Positions 18,636 through 27,782 of a stretch of DNA of 64,000 bases are shown one piece after another. Source of the DNA: Mycolicibacterium monacense. Its GTDB lineage: Bacteria > Actinomycetota > Actinomycetes > Mycobacteriales > Mycobacteriaceae. The translations under genes were made by a program, and so were the position numbers. The stretch lies in contig NZ_AP022617.1 of the NCBI RefSeq assembly GCF_010731575.1, forward strand, positions 1,240,001 through 1,304,000, written 5' to 3'. The notes under the pieces are model-generated. The model was not told where the DNA came from. It worked only from the letters and a program-made list of their open reading frames with translations, and made no database searches. The first letter of the stretch is position 1. Every line of letters begins with the position of its first letter.

Positions 18636-19169
18636 ATGACCACCATCTCGCGAGTGATCGCCGCCGTCGTCCTGGCGCTCGGGGTCGCCGTCGGCGCGGC
18701 CGGACCGGCGCAGGCCGAGCAGCAGGTGCTGCAGGGGATCTACACCTACACCCAGGCCGACGGTCTGAGCGGTGAGTGGACGATCTTCCCGTCGTGTGTC
18801 CCCACCGTGGGGGACCTGCGCGAACCGCTGTACCTACCGGTGGCCTGCCGGCTGCACGTGACGTCGTTCGAGGGCGTCCAGGGTGGGGACGCGGTGCTCA
18901 CCAACGGTGTGTGGGCCTACGACACCACGATCGCCGACGGAATCACCTGCTCCGACGGCAGTCCACTGCAGGTCGTCGAGATCTACGAGTTCAACACCGA
19001 AACCATGTCCGGCACGCGCACCAACACCCACGCGCCGGGTTGCAACGGCGAACTGCCCGCCACGATGATCAAGACGCCGTTCAGTTTGGCGTACAAGACT
19101 GAACTGCCGATCCCGGTCGACAAGTACCCGCTGATCTGTGAGCCGGGCGGCCTGCGGCGCTGCTTCTAG
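18636..19169 (+). CDS. Secreted cysteine-containing hypothetical protein
   Basis: A 177-residue protein with a clear Sec signal peptide (MTTISRVIAAVVLALGVAV, probable cleavage after AQA before EQQVLQG). The mature part of about 149 residues has six cysteines, compatible with three disulfides, and ends in CEPGGLRRCF. Its segments ADGLSGEWTIFPSC and NGVWAYDTTIADGITCSDG resemble a family of small exported mycobacterial proteins of unknown role. It is divergent from the peptide-transporter operon and converges on the SDR gene at 19185. Confidence 0.8.
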   Translation: MTTISRVIAAVVLALGVAVGAAGPAQAEQQVLQGIYTYTQADGLSGEWTIFPSCVPTVGDLREPLYLPVACRLHVTSFEGVQGGDAVLTNGVWAYDTTIADGITCSDGSPLQVVEIYEFNTETMSGTRTNTHAPGCNGELPATMIKTPFSLAYKTELPIPVDKYPLICEPGGLRRCF

Positions 19170-19184
19170 ATCTCTGCGGGCCGC

Positions 19185-19940
<756 letters not shown>

Positions 19941-19946
19941 GGTCTC

Positions 19947-19956
19947 ACCCTATGGT
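19947..19956. promoter_or_regulatory. Overlapping back-to-back -10 elements
   Basis: ACCCTATGGT contains TAGGGT on the minus strand (complement of 19947-19952), six bases from the ATG at 19940. It also contains TATGGT on the plus strand (19951-19956), about 30 bases before the ATG at 19986. The two -10 boxes share two base pairs, so the divergent genes cannot fire from both promoters at the same time. Confidence 0.4.
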
Positions 19957-19985
19957 GAACACATCCCGACGGAAGGCAAGAGCGC

Positions 19986-21059
19986 ATGACCAAACGGATC
20001 GTCGTGTGGGGCACCGGCTTCGTCGGCAAGATGGTGATCGCCGAGATCGACCGGCATCCGCTCTTCGAGCTCGTCGGCGTCGGGGTGAGCAACCCGGCCA
20101 AGGTCGGACGCGACGCGGGGGAGATCTGCGGGCTCGGCCACCCGATCGGCGTGACCGCCACCGACGACGTCGACGCGCTCATCGCGCTCGACCCCGACGC
20201 CCTGGTGCACTTCGGGCCCACCGCCGCACATGCCGACGCCAACATCGCGGTGATCACCCGCTTCCTGCGCGCGGGTATCGACGTGTGCTCGACGGCGATG
20301 ACGCCGTGGGTGTGGCCCACCATGCACCTCAACCCGCCCGAGTGGATCATGCCGGTGACCGAGGCGTGCGAACTCGGTGAATCGTCGTGTTTCACCACCG
20401 GCATCGACCCCGGTTTCGCCAACGACCTGTTCCCCATGACGCTGATGGGTGTGTGCTCAGAGGTCAAGCGCGTCCGCGCGGCCGAACTGCTCGACTACAC
20501 CAACTACACCGGCGACTACGAGAACGAGATGGGCATCGGCAGGCCACCCGGGCACCGCGCGCTGCTCGAAACCCCCGACATCCTCGTATTCGCTTGGGGG
20601 GCAACGGTTCCGATGATCGCTCAGGCGGCGGGCATCATGCTCGACGAGATCACCACCACCTACGACAAGTGGGTCACGCCGACGGAGCGCACGAGCGCCA
20701 AGGGCGTCATCGAGGCGGGCAGCGTCGCCGCGGTCCGGTTCACCATCAACGGCGTCTACCGCGGCGAGACCCGCATCCAGCTCGAACACGTCAACCGCAT
20801 CGGCGCCGACGCCGCACCTGACTGGCCGTCGGGAACGCAGAACGACGTCTACCGCGTCGAGATCGACGGCACGCCGAGCATCGTGCAGGAGACCGCGTTC
20901 CGCTTCACCGACGGCTCCGGACGCGACGCCGCCGCCGCCGGCTGCCTGGCCACCGGCATGCGGGCGCTCAACGCGGTGCCCGCCGTCAACGACCTGCGGC
21001 CGGGGTGGGTCACGGCACTGGATTTACCGTTGATCGCCGGAGCGGGCACAATTCGCTGA
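19986..21059 (+). CDS. Dihydrodipicolinate-reductase-like NAD(P)-binding protein
   Basis: A 357-residue protein of the family annotated in mycobacteria as 'dihydrodipicolinate reductase' and related to 2,4-diaminopentanoate dehydrogenase. It has an N-terminal Rossmann motif VVWGTGFVGK (residues 6-15), the VHFGPTAAHAD segment, the CFTTGIDPGFANDLFP catalytic-domain motif, and a C-terminal alpha/beta domain. True DapB proteins are about 245-270 residues, so this is not the lysine-pathway enzyme. GGAAGG lies upstream of the ATG. It is followed by the Hsp70-like gene after one base and may be cotranscribed with it. Substrate unknown. Confidence 0.85.
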   Translation: MTKRIVVWGTGFVGKMVIAEIDRHPLFELVGVGVSNPAKVGRDAGEICGLGHPIGVTATDDVDALIALDPDALVHFGPTAAHADANIAVITRFLRAGIDVCSTAMTPWVWPTMHLNPPEWIMPVTEACELGESSCFTTGIDPGFANDLFPMTLMGVCSEVKRVRAAELLDYTNYTGDYENEMGIGRPPGHRALLETPDILVFAWGATVPMIAQAAGIMLDEITTTYDKWVTPTERTSAKGVIEAGSVAAVRFTINGVYRGETRIQLEHVNRIGADAAPDWPSGTQNDVYRVEIDGTPSIVQETAFRFTDGSGRDAAAAGCLATGMRALNAVPAVNDLRPGWVTALDLPLIAGAGTIR

Positions 21060-21060
21060 C

Positions 21061-22767
21061 ATGACGGACGCAACCGGGCTGTCGATCGGGGCCACCGCAC
21101 TGACGGCGGTGGTCGTGGACCGCGCGGCCGTGCGGCGCTCACCGGTGCTGACGCTGTTCCCGCACCGGCCGCCGGAGGTCGGCGTGCCGAGCGAGAACCC
21201 CCGCCTCGACGAGCGCGGGCTCGTCATCACCGACTTCGTCGACCGCGTCGGGGACCCGGTCGGCATCCTCGCCGCCGACGGGACCAGCCACCGCGGCGCG
21301 ACGCTGGTGGCCGATGCGCTGCGGGCCCTGCTCTATGCGCTGCCCCGCGGTCACGAACCGGGCGCACCGATAGGGGTCACCCACCCGGCCCACTGGCACG
21401 CCGGATCCGTCGACGCGCTGCGCGCCGCCCTGGCCGAGATCGCCGAGTTCGGCCCGGCCACCCCCGTCCTGCCCGACGCGGCGGCCGCGCTGACGGCGTT
21501 GCAGGCCGAACCGGGTCTGCCCACCCGCGGCCTGATCGCGCTCTGCGACTTCGGCGGCTCGGGGACGAGCATCACCGTGGTGGACGCCGCCGACGGATAT
21601 CGACCCGTCGCCCCGACCGTCCGCCATCTCGACCTGTCCGGTGACCTGATCGATCAGGCGCTGCTGACGCACGTCCTCGCCGGTGTCCCTGACTCGGCGG
21701 ACCTGTCCGGAACGTCGGCGATCGGCTCACTGACCCGGTTGCGGGGCCAGTGCCGCGCCGCCAAGGAGCGGTTGTCGACCGACACGGTGACCGCGTTGAG
21801 CGCCGAACTGCCGGGCAGCGCCGGCGAGGTCCGGGTCACGCGTACCGAACTCGACGACGTGGTGCGCGGCCCACTCGCCGAATTCGTCGACGTGCTGCGC
21901 CACACCATCGAGCGCACCGGTGCGCGACCGGCCGACCTGGCCGCGGTGGCCACTGCAGGCGGGGGTGCGCGCATACCGATCGTCACGACCGCCCTGTCGG
22001 AGAACTTCCGCGTCCCTGTGGTCACCACCCCGCGGCCGGAACTGTCGGCCGCGATCGGTGCCGGGCTGACCGCCGTGCGCGGGCCCGACGACGACCACAC
22101 CGCACTCGCCGCGGCAGCCCCGCTCACGGCGGCCGCGCCGGCCGCGTTCGAAAACGCCGAATCGGGCACCTTCGGAGCGCTGGCGTGGTCGGACGCCGAC
22201 GACATCCCCGATGTCGCACCCGCCGCCTACGAGGCCGACCCGGCCGCCGACCCGCAGGATCTTCGGCCGCGACTGATGTTCGGCGCCGCCGAGTCCGCCG
22301 CGGACGACCGGCCCGCCGTGGTGCCGTGGTACCGGCGGACGCCGGTGGCGCTGGCGATCGGGGCGGCGGCAGTGCTCGCGGCGCTCGCCGCGGCGGTGTT
22401 CCTGGTCAACCGCGACGACGGTGACGCACCCGCGACGACGGACACCACCACCCCTGTGACGACGACCACCGAGGGCCCGGCGCCGGCCGCGCCACCGCCG
22501 GTCGACAATCCCGAACCCCAGGCCCCCGCGCCCGAGACCGTCACCCAGCAGGCGCCACCGCCGGCGGCCACCGAGGCGCCACCGCCGCCGCCGGCCCAGG
22601 AGCCGCCACCGCCACCGCCGGCCGAGGAGCCGCCGCCCCCGCCGCCGGCCGAAGAGCCGCCACCCCCGCCGCCCACCACGCAGCCGCCGCCGGTGATCCC
22701 GACGTTGCCCTACACCACGATCCCGGGTCTGCCGTTCGTCCCGGCACCTCCCGGCTTCGGCGGTTAG
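21061..22767 (+). CDS. Hsp70/actin-fold membrane protein with proline-rich tail
   Basis: A 568-residue protein with a divergent Hsp70-type ATPase domain in residues 1-345 (phosphate-2 loop LIALCDFGGSGTSITVVD; adenosine motif ATAGGGARIPIVTTAL; GVTHPAHWHAGSVDAL). It is followed by an acidic linker, one membrane helix (about 420-445, VALAIGAAAVLAALAAAVFLV) and an outer Thr/Pro-rich region. That region has tandem blocks of five or six prolines plus AEE/AQE and a Pro-rich end. No Hsp70 substrate-binding domain is present. The topology, with an ATPase inside and a proline-rich rod outside, recurs in mycobacteria; its job is unknown. It converges on the 22764 gene with a four-base overlap. Confidence 0.85.
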   Translation: MTDATGLSIGATALTAVVVDRAAVRRSPVLTLFPHRPPEVGVPSENPRLDERGLVITDFVDRVGDPVGILAADGTSHRGATLVADALRALLYALPRGHEPGAPIGVTHPAHWHAGSVDALRAALAEIAEFGPATPVLPDAAAALTALQAEPGLPTRGLIALCDFGGSGTSITVVDAADGYRPVAPTVRHLDLSGDLIDQALLTHVLAGVPDSADLSGTSAIGSLTRLRGQCRAAKERLSTDTVTALSAELPGSAGEVRVTRTELDDVVRGPLAEFVDVLRHTIERTGARPADLAAVATAGGGARIPIVTTALSENFRVPVVTTPRPELSAAIGAGLTAVRGPDDDHTALAAAAPLTAAAPAAFENAESGTFGALAWSDADDIPDVAPAAYEADPAADPQDLRPRLMFGAAESAADDRPAVVPWYRRTPVALAIGAAAVLAALAAAVFLVNRDDGDAPATTDTTTPVTTTTEGPAPAAPPPVDNPEPQAPAPETVTQQAPPPAATEAPPPPPAQEPPPPPPAEEPPPPPPAEEPPPPPPTTQPPPVIPTLPYTTIPGLPFVPAPPGFGG

Positions 22768-23081
22768 CGCGCGCGGCGCACGCCGGTCACCGCCGAGCGG
22801 GGCAGCCGGCCGGCCCGCGAGTGGCCGGTCATCCGGTCGCCGGCGACGACGACGTCGAAGGCGAGGTGCAGCCGCATGGGCCTGGTCACCGACTGTCGCC
22901 ACGTCACCCGTTGTCCGTCCGGTTCGTCGGTGACCGTGATGTCGTGCAGCGCAACGGTTTCGTCCCTGGAGGTCGCGCTGCCACGCAGGGCTCCTCCGTC
23001 AACGACGAATTCGTAAGTGGTGGAAAGGGATCCGATCGGGGTCCTGATCCGCACGTCCCATTGGCCGACGACCCCCGTCAC
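22764..23081 (-). CDS. Small conserved hypothetical protein
   Basis: A 105-residue beta-rich protein with no signal peptide (VTGVVGQWDVRIRTPIGSLST at the start, then DITVTDEPDGQRVTW). I chose the GTG at 23081 because it overlaps the stop of the upstream DJ-1/PfpI gene (GTGA), which implies translational coupling; longer in-frame starts would lie inside that gene. The alternating hydrophobic pattern suggests a small beta-barrel or lipocalin-like fold. Function unknown. Confidence 0.7.
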   Translation of the reverse strand: MTGVVGQWDVRIRTPIGSLSTTYEFVVDGGALRGSATSRDETVALHDITVTDEPDGQRVTWRQSVTRPMRLHLAFDVVVAGDRMTGHSRAGRLPRSAVTGVRRAR

Positions 23082-23734
23082 ACCGACACCGGGATGCGGC
23101 CGCGGTTGCTCCACACCGTGCCGCGCCGTTCATAGGCGAACAGCGATTCGACCGCGGCCGCGATCTGCGGGCCGTAGCTGCGGTCGAGCAGGTGCAGCGC
23201 CAACTCCAGCCCGGAGGTGACCCCCGCGGCGGTGACCAGGTCGCCGTCGTCGACCACCCGGGCGGGTACGGCGTGCGCGCCGGTCGCCTCGAGCATGTCC
23301 ATGCCGAGGTGGTGGGTGACGGCGAACCTGCCTTCGAGCAAACCGGCCATGGCCAGGGCGAGGGAGCCGCCACAGACTGTGGCCACCGTGACCTCCGGAT
23401 CGGCCATGGCCCGGCGCATCAGCGGGATCGCCACCGTATCGCCGAAGCGCGCCAACAGGACCGGGATGGTCTCGACCCCCTCGTCGGGGTCACCCTCGAT
23501 CGGCCCAGCGGCGCCCGGCACGATCACGAAACCCGGCCGGTGCGGGTCCAATCCGGACGTCGCGTGCAGGACCAGGCCCCGGCTGCCGCTGACCACCGGC
23601 CGCGGTCCCTCCGCGGAGACGAGTTCCACGGTCAGGTCACCCCCGACGGCGTCGCTGCCGGCGACGAGGACCTCGAAGGGCGCGATGACGTCGAGTGGGT
23701 CGAATCCGTCGAACAGCACGATCTGGGCATCCAT
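23078..23734 (-). CDS. DJ-1/PfpI-family protein (isonitrile hydratase-like)
   Basis: A 218-residue class I glutamine-amidotransferase-like protein of the DJ-1/PfpI superfamily. It has the LFDGFDPLDVIAPFEV N-terminal motif, a nucleophile elbow ATVCGGSLALAMAGLL with the probable catalytic Cys, and VTAAGVTSGLELALHLL near the end. Relatives include isonitrile hydratase and GlxA N-terminal domains. The ATG at 23734 begins MDAQIVLFDG. It is divergent from a GlxA-type regulator whose own N-terminal domain is homologous, suggesting that the pair arose from, and may be regulated with, a common ancestor. Confidence 0.87.
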   Translation of the reverse strand: MDAQIVLFDGFDPLDVIAPFEVLVAGSDAVGGDLTVELVSAEGPRPVVSGSRGLVLHATSGLDPHRPGFVIVPGAAGPIEGDPDEGVETIPVLLARFGDTVAIPLMRRAMADPEVTVATVCGGSLALAMAGLLEGRFAVTHHLGMDMLEATGAHAVPARVVDDGDLVTAAGVTSGLELALHLLDRSYGPQIAAAVESLFAYERRGTVWSNRGRIPVSV

Positions 23735-23816
23735 GCCGACCAGCGTGCCCGCGCCGGCTGCGCTCCGGGAGTGGCCAGATCGCCAAACCACGCCGATATC
23801 TTGCCAGCGTGACTGT

Positions 23817-23822
23817 TATGGT
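23817..23822 (+). promoter_or_regulatory. -10 element TATGGT, leaderless GlxA-type regulator mRNA
   Basis: TATGGT fits TANNNT and is followed by exactly six bases (GCCGCC) before the ATG at 23829. No ribosome site is visible, so transcription probably starts at the start codon. Confidence 0.42.
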
Positions 23823-23828
23823 GCCGCC

Positions 23829-24791
23829 ATGCACACCGTCGCGGTCCTGGCCCTGCCGGACGTCATCGCCTTCGACCTCGCCACCGCCGTGGAGGTGTTC
23901 GGCCGCGCCCGAAAAACCGATGGCACAACGGCTTACGACGTTCGGGTCTGCGCCACCGCAGCGCAGGTCGACGCCGGGCCGCTGCGCATCGGCACCGACC
24001 ACGGCATCGACGCGCTGGCCGACGCCGACACGATCGTGGTGCCGGGCTGCAACGACATCGGCGCCGAGGCGCCCGCCGACGTGCTGGAGACGTTGCGCGC
24101 CGCGCACGCCGCGGGTGCGCGGGTCGCGTCGATCTGCACCGGCGCCTTCACGGTGGCCGCGGCGGGGTTGCTCGACGGCAGGCGGGCCACCACCCACTGG
24201 ATGGCCGCCGACGCGTTCCGCGCCGCGTTCCCGGCCGTGCATCTGGACCCGGACGTGCTCTACGTCGACGAGGGACAGGTGCTGACCTCGGCAGGCGCGT
24301 CGGCGGGTCTGGACCTGTGCCTGCACATGGTGGCGCGCGACCACGGCGCCGCGGTGGCCGCGGACTCCGCCCGCATGGCGGTCGCACCCCTGCACCGCGG
24401 CGGCGGGCAGGCGCAGTTCATCCTGCGCAACCGGGCGGCCACCGGTCCGCTCGCCGAACACACCCGCCTCGACGGCGTACTGGCCTGGCTCGAAGAGCAC
24501 GCCCACCGGGACCTGACGCTCGCCGACATCGCGCAGTACGCGTCGATGAGCGTGCGCACGCTGAACCGGCGCTTTCAGGCCGAGACCGGTCAGACCCCGA
24601 TGCAGTGGGTGACCGGGGTGCGGGTCCGGCACGCCCAGCAACTCCTGGAGACCACCGGTTTCGGCGTCGAACGCGTCGGCCGCCAGGTCGGGTTCAGCTC
24701 ACCGGCGAACTTCCGCGAACAGTTCCGCCGGCTCACCGGCGTCGCACCGCTGAGCTACCGCAACACGTTCCGGGAGCGCGTCGCCGGCTGA
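23829..24791 (+). CDS. GlxA-family AraC-type transcriptional regulator
   Basis: A 320-residue regulator with an N-terminal DJ-1/PfpI-like sensor domain (residues 1-190; VASICTGAFTVAAAGLLDGR carries the Cys at the nucleophile position) and a C-terminal AraC DNA-binding domain. The latter has two helix-turn-helices (LTLADIAQYASMSVRTLNRRF and VERVGRQVGFSSPANFREQFRR). GlxA-type proteins usually respond to small nitrogenous ligands and often regulate a neighbouring enzyme; the divergent DJ-1/PfpI gene is the obvious candidate target. Confidence 0.93.
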   Translation: MHTVAVLALPDVIAFDLATAVEVFGRARKTDGTTAYDVRVCATAAQVDAGPLRIGTDHGIDALADADTIVVPGCNDIGAEAPADVLETLRAAHAAGARVASICTGAFTVAAAGLLDGRRATTHWMAADAFRAAFPAVHLDPDVLYVDEGQVLTSAGASAGLDLCLHMVARDHGAAVAADSARMAVAPLHRGGGQAQFILRNRAATGPLAEHTRLDGVLAWLEEHAHRDLTLADIAQYASMSVRTLNRRFQAETGQTPMQWVTGVRVRHAQQLLETTGFGVERVGRQVGFSSPANFREQFRRLTGVAPLSYRNTFRERVAG

Positions 24792-25880
24792 TCAGCGGTT
24801 CTTGGGCCGCTTGTGCAGCACGAGATGGGCCAGCGGGATCTGCGTCTGCTCCGGTGCGGCGGCCAGGCGCGCGGCGATGCCGGCCTCGAGGCGGTCGAGG
24901 AACTGTCCGGCACGCGGATCGTCACGGCCGCCGTCGAGGGCGCCCACCATCGTTGGGAACACCGACGCCCTTGCGAACTGACCCCAGTTGTCGCCGAAAG
25001 CCTTGGCGTCCTTGTCCATTCGGTACTGGGCGAAGAACCTGTCCTCACCGTCGAATATCTCGAGGTGTTCGATCTCCAGGCGTTCGAAACGGCCCGACGG
25101 GGCGAACGGCGCCATGAAATCAGCGGCACGTCTGCTCACGGTCGGAATCGTCATGCGCACCACTTCGTCCTGGCGCACCAGCCCCCGCCCGGCGAGTTCT
25201 GTCAGCGAATCGGTCAACGCGGCCAGCAGCGGCCGGTAGCCGTACTCGCCGTCCTCACCGATGCCCATGGTCATCACCACCAGACGCCCGCCCGGACACA
25301 GTTCGCGGCCCCGGAACGCGATGAACTCATGCCAGTCGTGGGCGGCCTGGCGGGCGTAGGCGGTGCGCAGCGCCTCCTCGGCGGTGTGGGCGACCTGCAG
25401 ATGATCGGGCACCGGGGCGGGCACCCGGCTCAGCCACTGAATCGCATACGAACTCCAGCCCAGGGTCACGCTGTTGGACGGCAGGATCTGCGAGTAGAAC
25501 GACCGGCCGACCGCCGACGCGAACGACGCGCCGTCCTTGCGGAGATACGAATCCGGGTCCTCGGTCAGCGTGCGGAACATCGCGGTGAAGTCGTTCTCGG
25601 GTACGTCGGTGTGCGCCACCAGCACCGAGTGCTCGCGGGTGGTCCTGGTGCGCAGGACGGCGATCGCCGCGCAGATCGGCAGCAGCGAGTTGTGCGCGGT
25701 GGCGGCGCCGTAGTCGGCGATCGCGATGGGCTGCGGCGGCGCGGGCAGCGGCACCACCCGAGCGGCCTGCTCGAACAGGGCGATGGCCGGACGCAGACCG
25801 GCCGCCTGCAGCCGCGATCCGGCGGTGAAGTAGGCGCTGTCCATCGGCTGCGGACGGACCACGACGCTGGACTCGGGCAC
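24792..25880 (-). CDS. SABATH-type carboxyl methyltransferase (fatty acid O-methyltransferase-like)
   Basis: A 362-residue SAM-dependent methyltransferase of the SABATH (Methyltransf_7) family, known mainly from plant salicylate and jasmonate methyltransferases. Visible family features are the SAM site IADYGAATAHNSLLP (residues 53-67), the VLVAHTDVPENDFTAMF segment, SFYSQILPSNSVTLGWSSYAIQWLS, the substrate-binding region, and GGRLVVMTMGIGEDG. Mycobacterial members are described as fatty acid O-methyltransferases (M. marinum FAMT), making methyl esters of free fatty acids. The start is a GTG at 25880 with GGA upstream; an ATG twelve codons in (MDSAYF) is possible. It ends directly against the convergent GlxA gene. 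Confidence 0.83.
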   Translation of the reverse strand: MPESSVVVRPQPMDSAYFTAGSRLQAAGLRPAIALFEQAARVVPLPAPPQPIAIADYGAATAHNSLLPICAAIAVLRTRTTREHSVLVAHTDVPENDFTAMFRTLTEDPDSYLRKDGASFASAVGRSFYSQILPSNSVTLGWSSYAIQWLSRVPAPVPDHLQVAHTAEEALRTAYARQAAHDWHEFIAFRGRELCPGGRLVVMTMGIGEDGEYGYRPLLAALTDSLTELAGRGLVRQDEVVRMTIPTVSRRAADFMAPFAPSGRFERLEIEHLEIFDGEDRFFAQYRMDKDAKAFGDNWGQFARASVFPTMVGALDGGRDDPRAGQFLDRLEAGIAARLAAAPEQTQIPLAHLVLHKRPKNR

Positions 25881-25961
25881 GAGCGGACTTCCTTCGAACG
25901 GACGACACCTCCGACGGTAGTCGCCGCGCGGCGGATTCGGCGCGCAAGTGCCCGAGAGGCG

Positions 25962-26597
25962 TCAGTGGCCGCGTGCCACCCAGTCGTCGTAGTTGACGAT
26001 CTCGTCGCCGACGGTGGTGGTGTCGCCGTGGCCGGTGTAGACGACGGTGTCCCCGGGCAGGGTGCCGAGGCGTCCGGAGATCGAGTCGAGGATGGTGGGG
26101 AAGTCGGAGAACGACCGCCCGGTGGCACCGGGGCCGCCCTGGAACAGGGTGTCCCCGGAGAACACCGCACCGAGGTCGGGGGCGTACCAGCAGACCGAAC
26201 CCGGCGAGTGCCCCGGGGTGTGCAGGGCGCGCAGTTCGATCCCGCCCGCGCGCAGCGTCGCACCGTCCTCGACGGCGCGGAACGTCTTGTCCGGGTGGGT
26301 CATCTGCCAGAGCATGTCGTCGGCCGGGTGCAGCAGCACCGGGGCGTCGAGCGCCTGACCGAGTTCGGGTGCCACGGTGACGTGGTCGTTGTGGCCGTGG
26401 GTGCAGATCACCGCGACGACGTTGCGCCCGCCGACGGCCATCACGATCGGGGCCGCGTCGTGGGCGGCGTCGAAGACGATCACCTCGTCGTCGTCGCCGA
26501 CGACCCAGATGTTGTTGTCGACCTCCCAGGACCCGCCGTCGAGTTCGAACGTGCCGTGGGTGACCACCCGCTGGATCGGTCCGCCGCTCATCATCAC
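25962..26597 (-). CDS. MBL-fold metallohydrolase partner of MscR (Rv2260-like)
   Basis: A 211-residue metallo-beta-lactamase-fold hydrolase of glyoxalase II type. The metal motif is THGHNDH (about 67-73), with further ligands in [16 protein letters not shown] and TGHGD. It overlaps the end of mscR by four bases (GTGA; two ATG codons follow at once), so the pair is translationally coupled. In M. tuberculosis the same pair is Rv2259-Rv2260. MscR with formaldehyde makes S-formyl-mycothiol, and this hydrolase is a reasonable candidate to cleave the thioester; that role is inferred from context. Confidence 0.88.
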   Translation of the reverse strand: MMMSGGPIQRVVTHGTFELDGGSWEVDNNIWVVGDDDEVIVFDAAHDAAPIVMAVGGRNVVAVICTHGHNDHVTVAPELGQALDAPVLLHPADDMLWQMTHPDKTFRAVEDGATLRAGGIELRALHTPGHSPGSVCWYAPDLGAVFSGDTLFQGGPGATGRSFSDFPTILDSISGRLGTLPGDTVVYTGHGDTTTVGDEIVNYDDWVARGH

Positions 26598-27682
26598 AGG
26601 ACCACCACTGAGCGCAGCACCTCACCGGCGTGCATCTTGTGGAAGGCGTCCTCGATGCCGTCGAGGCCGATGCGTTCGGAGACGAACTTGTCCAACGGCA
26701 ACCGGCCCTGCAGATAGAGACTGATCAGCGTGGGGAAGTCCCGTTCGGGCAGGCAGTCGCCGTACCACGACGACTTCAGCGATCCGCCACGGGAGAAGAA
26801 GTCCACCAGTGGCATCTCCAACCGCATGTCCGGGGTCGGAACACCCACCAGCACAACGGTTCCCGCCAGATCGCGGGCGTAGAACGCCTGCTTCCAGGTC
26901 TCGGGCCTTCCGACCGCGTCGATCACCACGTCGGTGCCGAATCCGTCGGTGAGCTCCTGGATGGCCTCGACCACGTCGTCGACGCTGCGGGCGTTGATCG
27001 TGTCGGTGGCGCCGAACTCGCGCGCCCACTGCAGCTTCTTGTCGTCGGTGTCGACGGCGATGATCTTCTTTGCCCCGACCAGCGCCGCACCCGCGATCGC
27101 CGCGTCACCGACGCCGCCGCAGCCGATCACCGCGACGGTGTCGTCGCGGCCCACCGCGCCGGTGTTGATCGCGGCCCCGATACCGGCCATCACGCCGCAG
27201 CCGAGCAGCCCGGCCACCGCCGGATCGGCCGCCGGATCGACCTTCGTGCACTGCCCCTCGTGCACCAGGGTCTTGTCGGCGAACGCGCCGATGCCCAGCG
27301 CCGGGGTCAGCTCCGTGCCATCGGTCAGCGTCATCTTCTGCGCGGCGTTGTGGGTGTCGAAACACAGATGGGGGCGGCCCCGCTTACACGCCCGGCACTG
27401 TCCGCACACCGCACGCCAGTTCAGGATCACGAAATCGCCCGGCACCACATTGGTGACACCCTCGCCGACCGACTCCACGGTCCCGGCCGCCTCGTGGCCC
27501 AACAGGAACGGGTACTCGTCGTTGATCCCGCCCTCGCGGTAGGTCAGATCGGTGTGGCACACCCCGCACGCGATGATGTCGACGACCACCTCACCCGGAC
27601 CCGGATCCGGGACCACGATGTCGACCACTTCCACCGGCTGCTGCTTGGACCGGGAGATCACCCCGCGCACTGTCTGACTCAT
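26594..27682 (-). CDS. mscR: Mycothiol-dependent formaldehyde dehydrogenase / S-nitrosomycothiol reductase
   Basis: A 362-residue class III-type zinc alcohol dehydrogenase whose length and neighbours match MscR (Rv2259). Catalytic zinc ligands are in CGVCHTDL and LGHEAAG; the structural zinc cysteines are in [15 protein letters not shown]; the NAD loop is [11 protein letters not shown]. MscR oxidises the mycothiol adduct of formaldehyde and reduces S-nitrosomycothiol, linking it to formaldehyde and nitric-oxide detoxification. It is cotranscribed with the MBL hydrolase downstream and divergent from the LuxR-type gene at 27783. Confidence 0.92.
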   Translation of the reverse strand: MSQTVRGVISRSKQQPVEVVDIVVPDPGPGEVVVDIIACGVCHTDLTYREGGINDEYPFLLGHEAAGTVESVGEGVTNVVPGDFVILNWRAVCGQCRACKRGRPHLCFDTHNAAQKMTLTDGTELTPALGIGAFADKTLVHEGQCTKVDPAADPAVAGLLGCGVMAGIGAAINTGAVGRDDTVAVIGCGGVGDAAIAGAALVGAKKIIAVDTDDKKLQWAREFGATDTINARSVDDVVEAIQELTDGFGTDVVIDAVGRPETWKQAFYARDLAGTVVLVGVPTPDMRLEMPLVDFFSRGGSLKSSWYGDCLPERDFPTLISLYLQGRLPLDKFVSERIGLDGIEDAFHKMHAGEVLRSVVVL

Positions 27683-27742
27683 CCCTACAACCTAATGCCT
27701 CGGCGGTGGGAACGAATCGTGTCGGTCTCGGCCAAACCCATG

Positions 27743-27776
27743 GTTGAACCGTCGGGTCCGCACTACCGTTGAACCG
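27743..27776. promoter_or_regulatory. Direct repeat GTTGAACCG flanking a -10 element
   Basis: GTTGAACCG occurs perfectly at 27743-27751 and 27768-27776, 25 bp apart. A TACCGT -10-like box (27764-27769) abuts the second copy, and the LuxR-type start codon follows at 27783. The repeat lies in the mscR/luxR divergent region and may be an operator for either gene. Confidence 0.35.
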
Positions 27777-27782
27777 AGCGAG

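Noticed and set aside
22560..22690. Tandem CCGCC repeats
   Set aside because: Coding for polyproline-AEE blocks in the Hsp70-like protein, not a separate repeat element.
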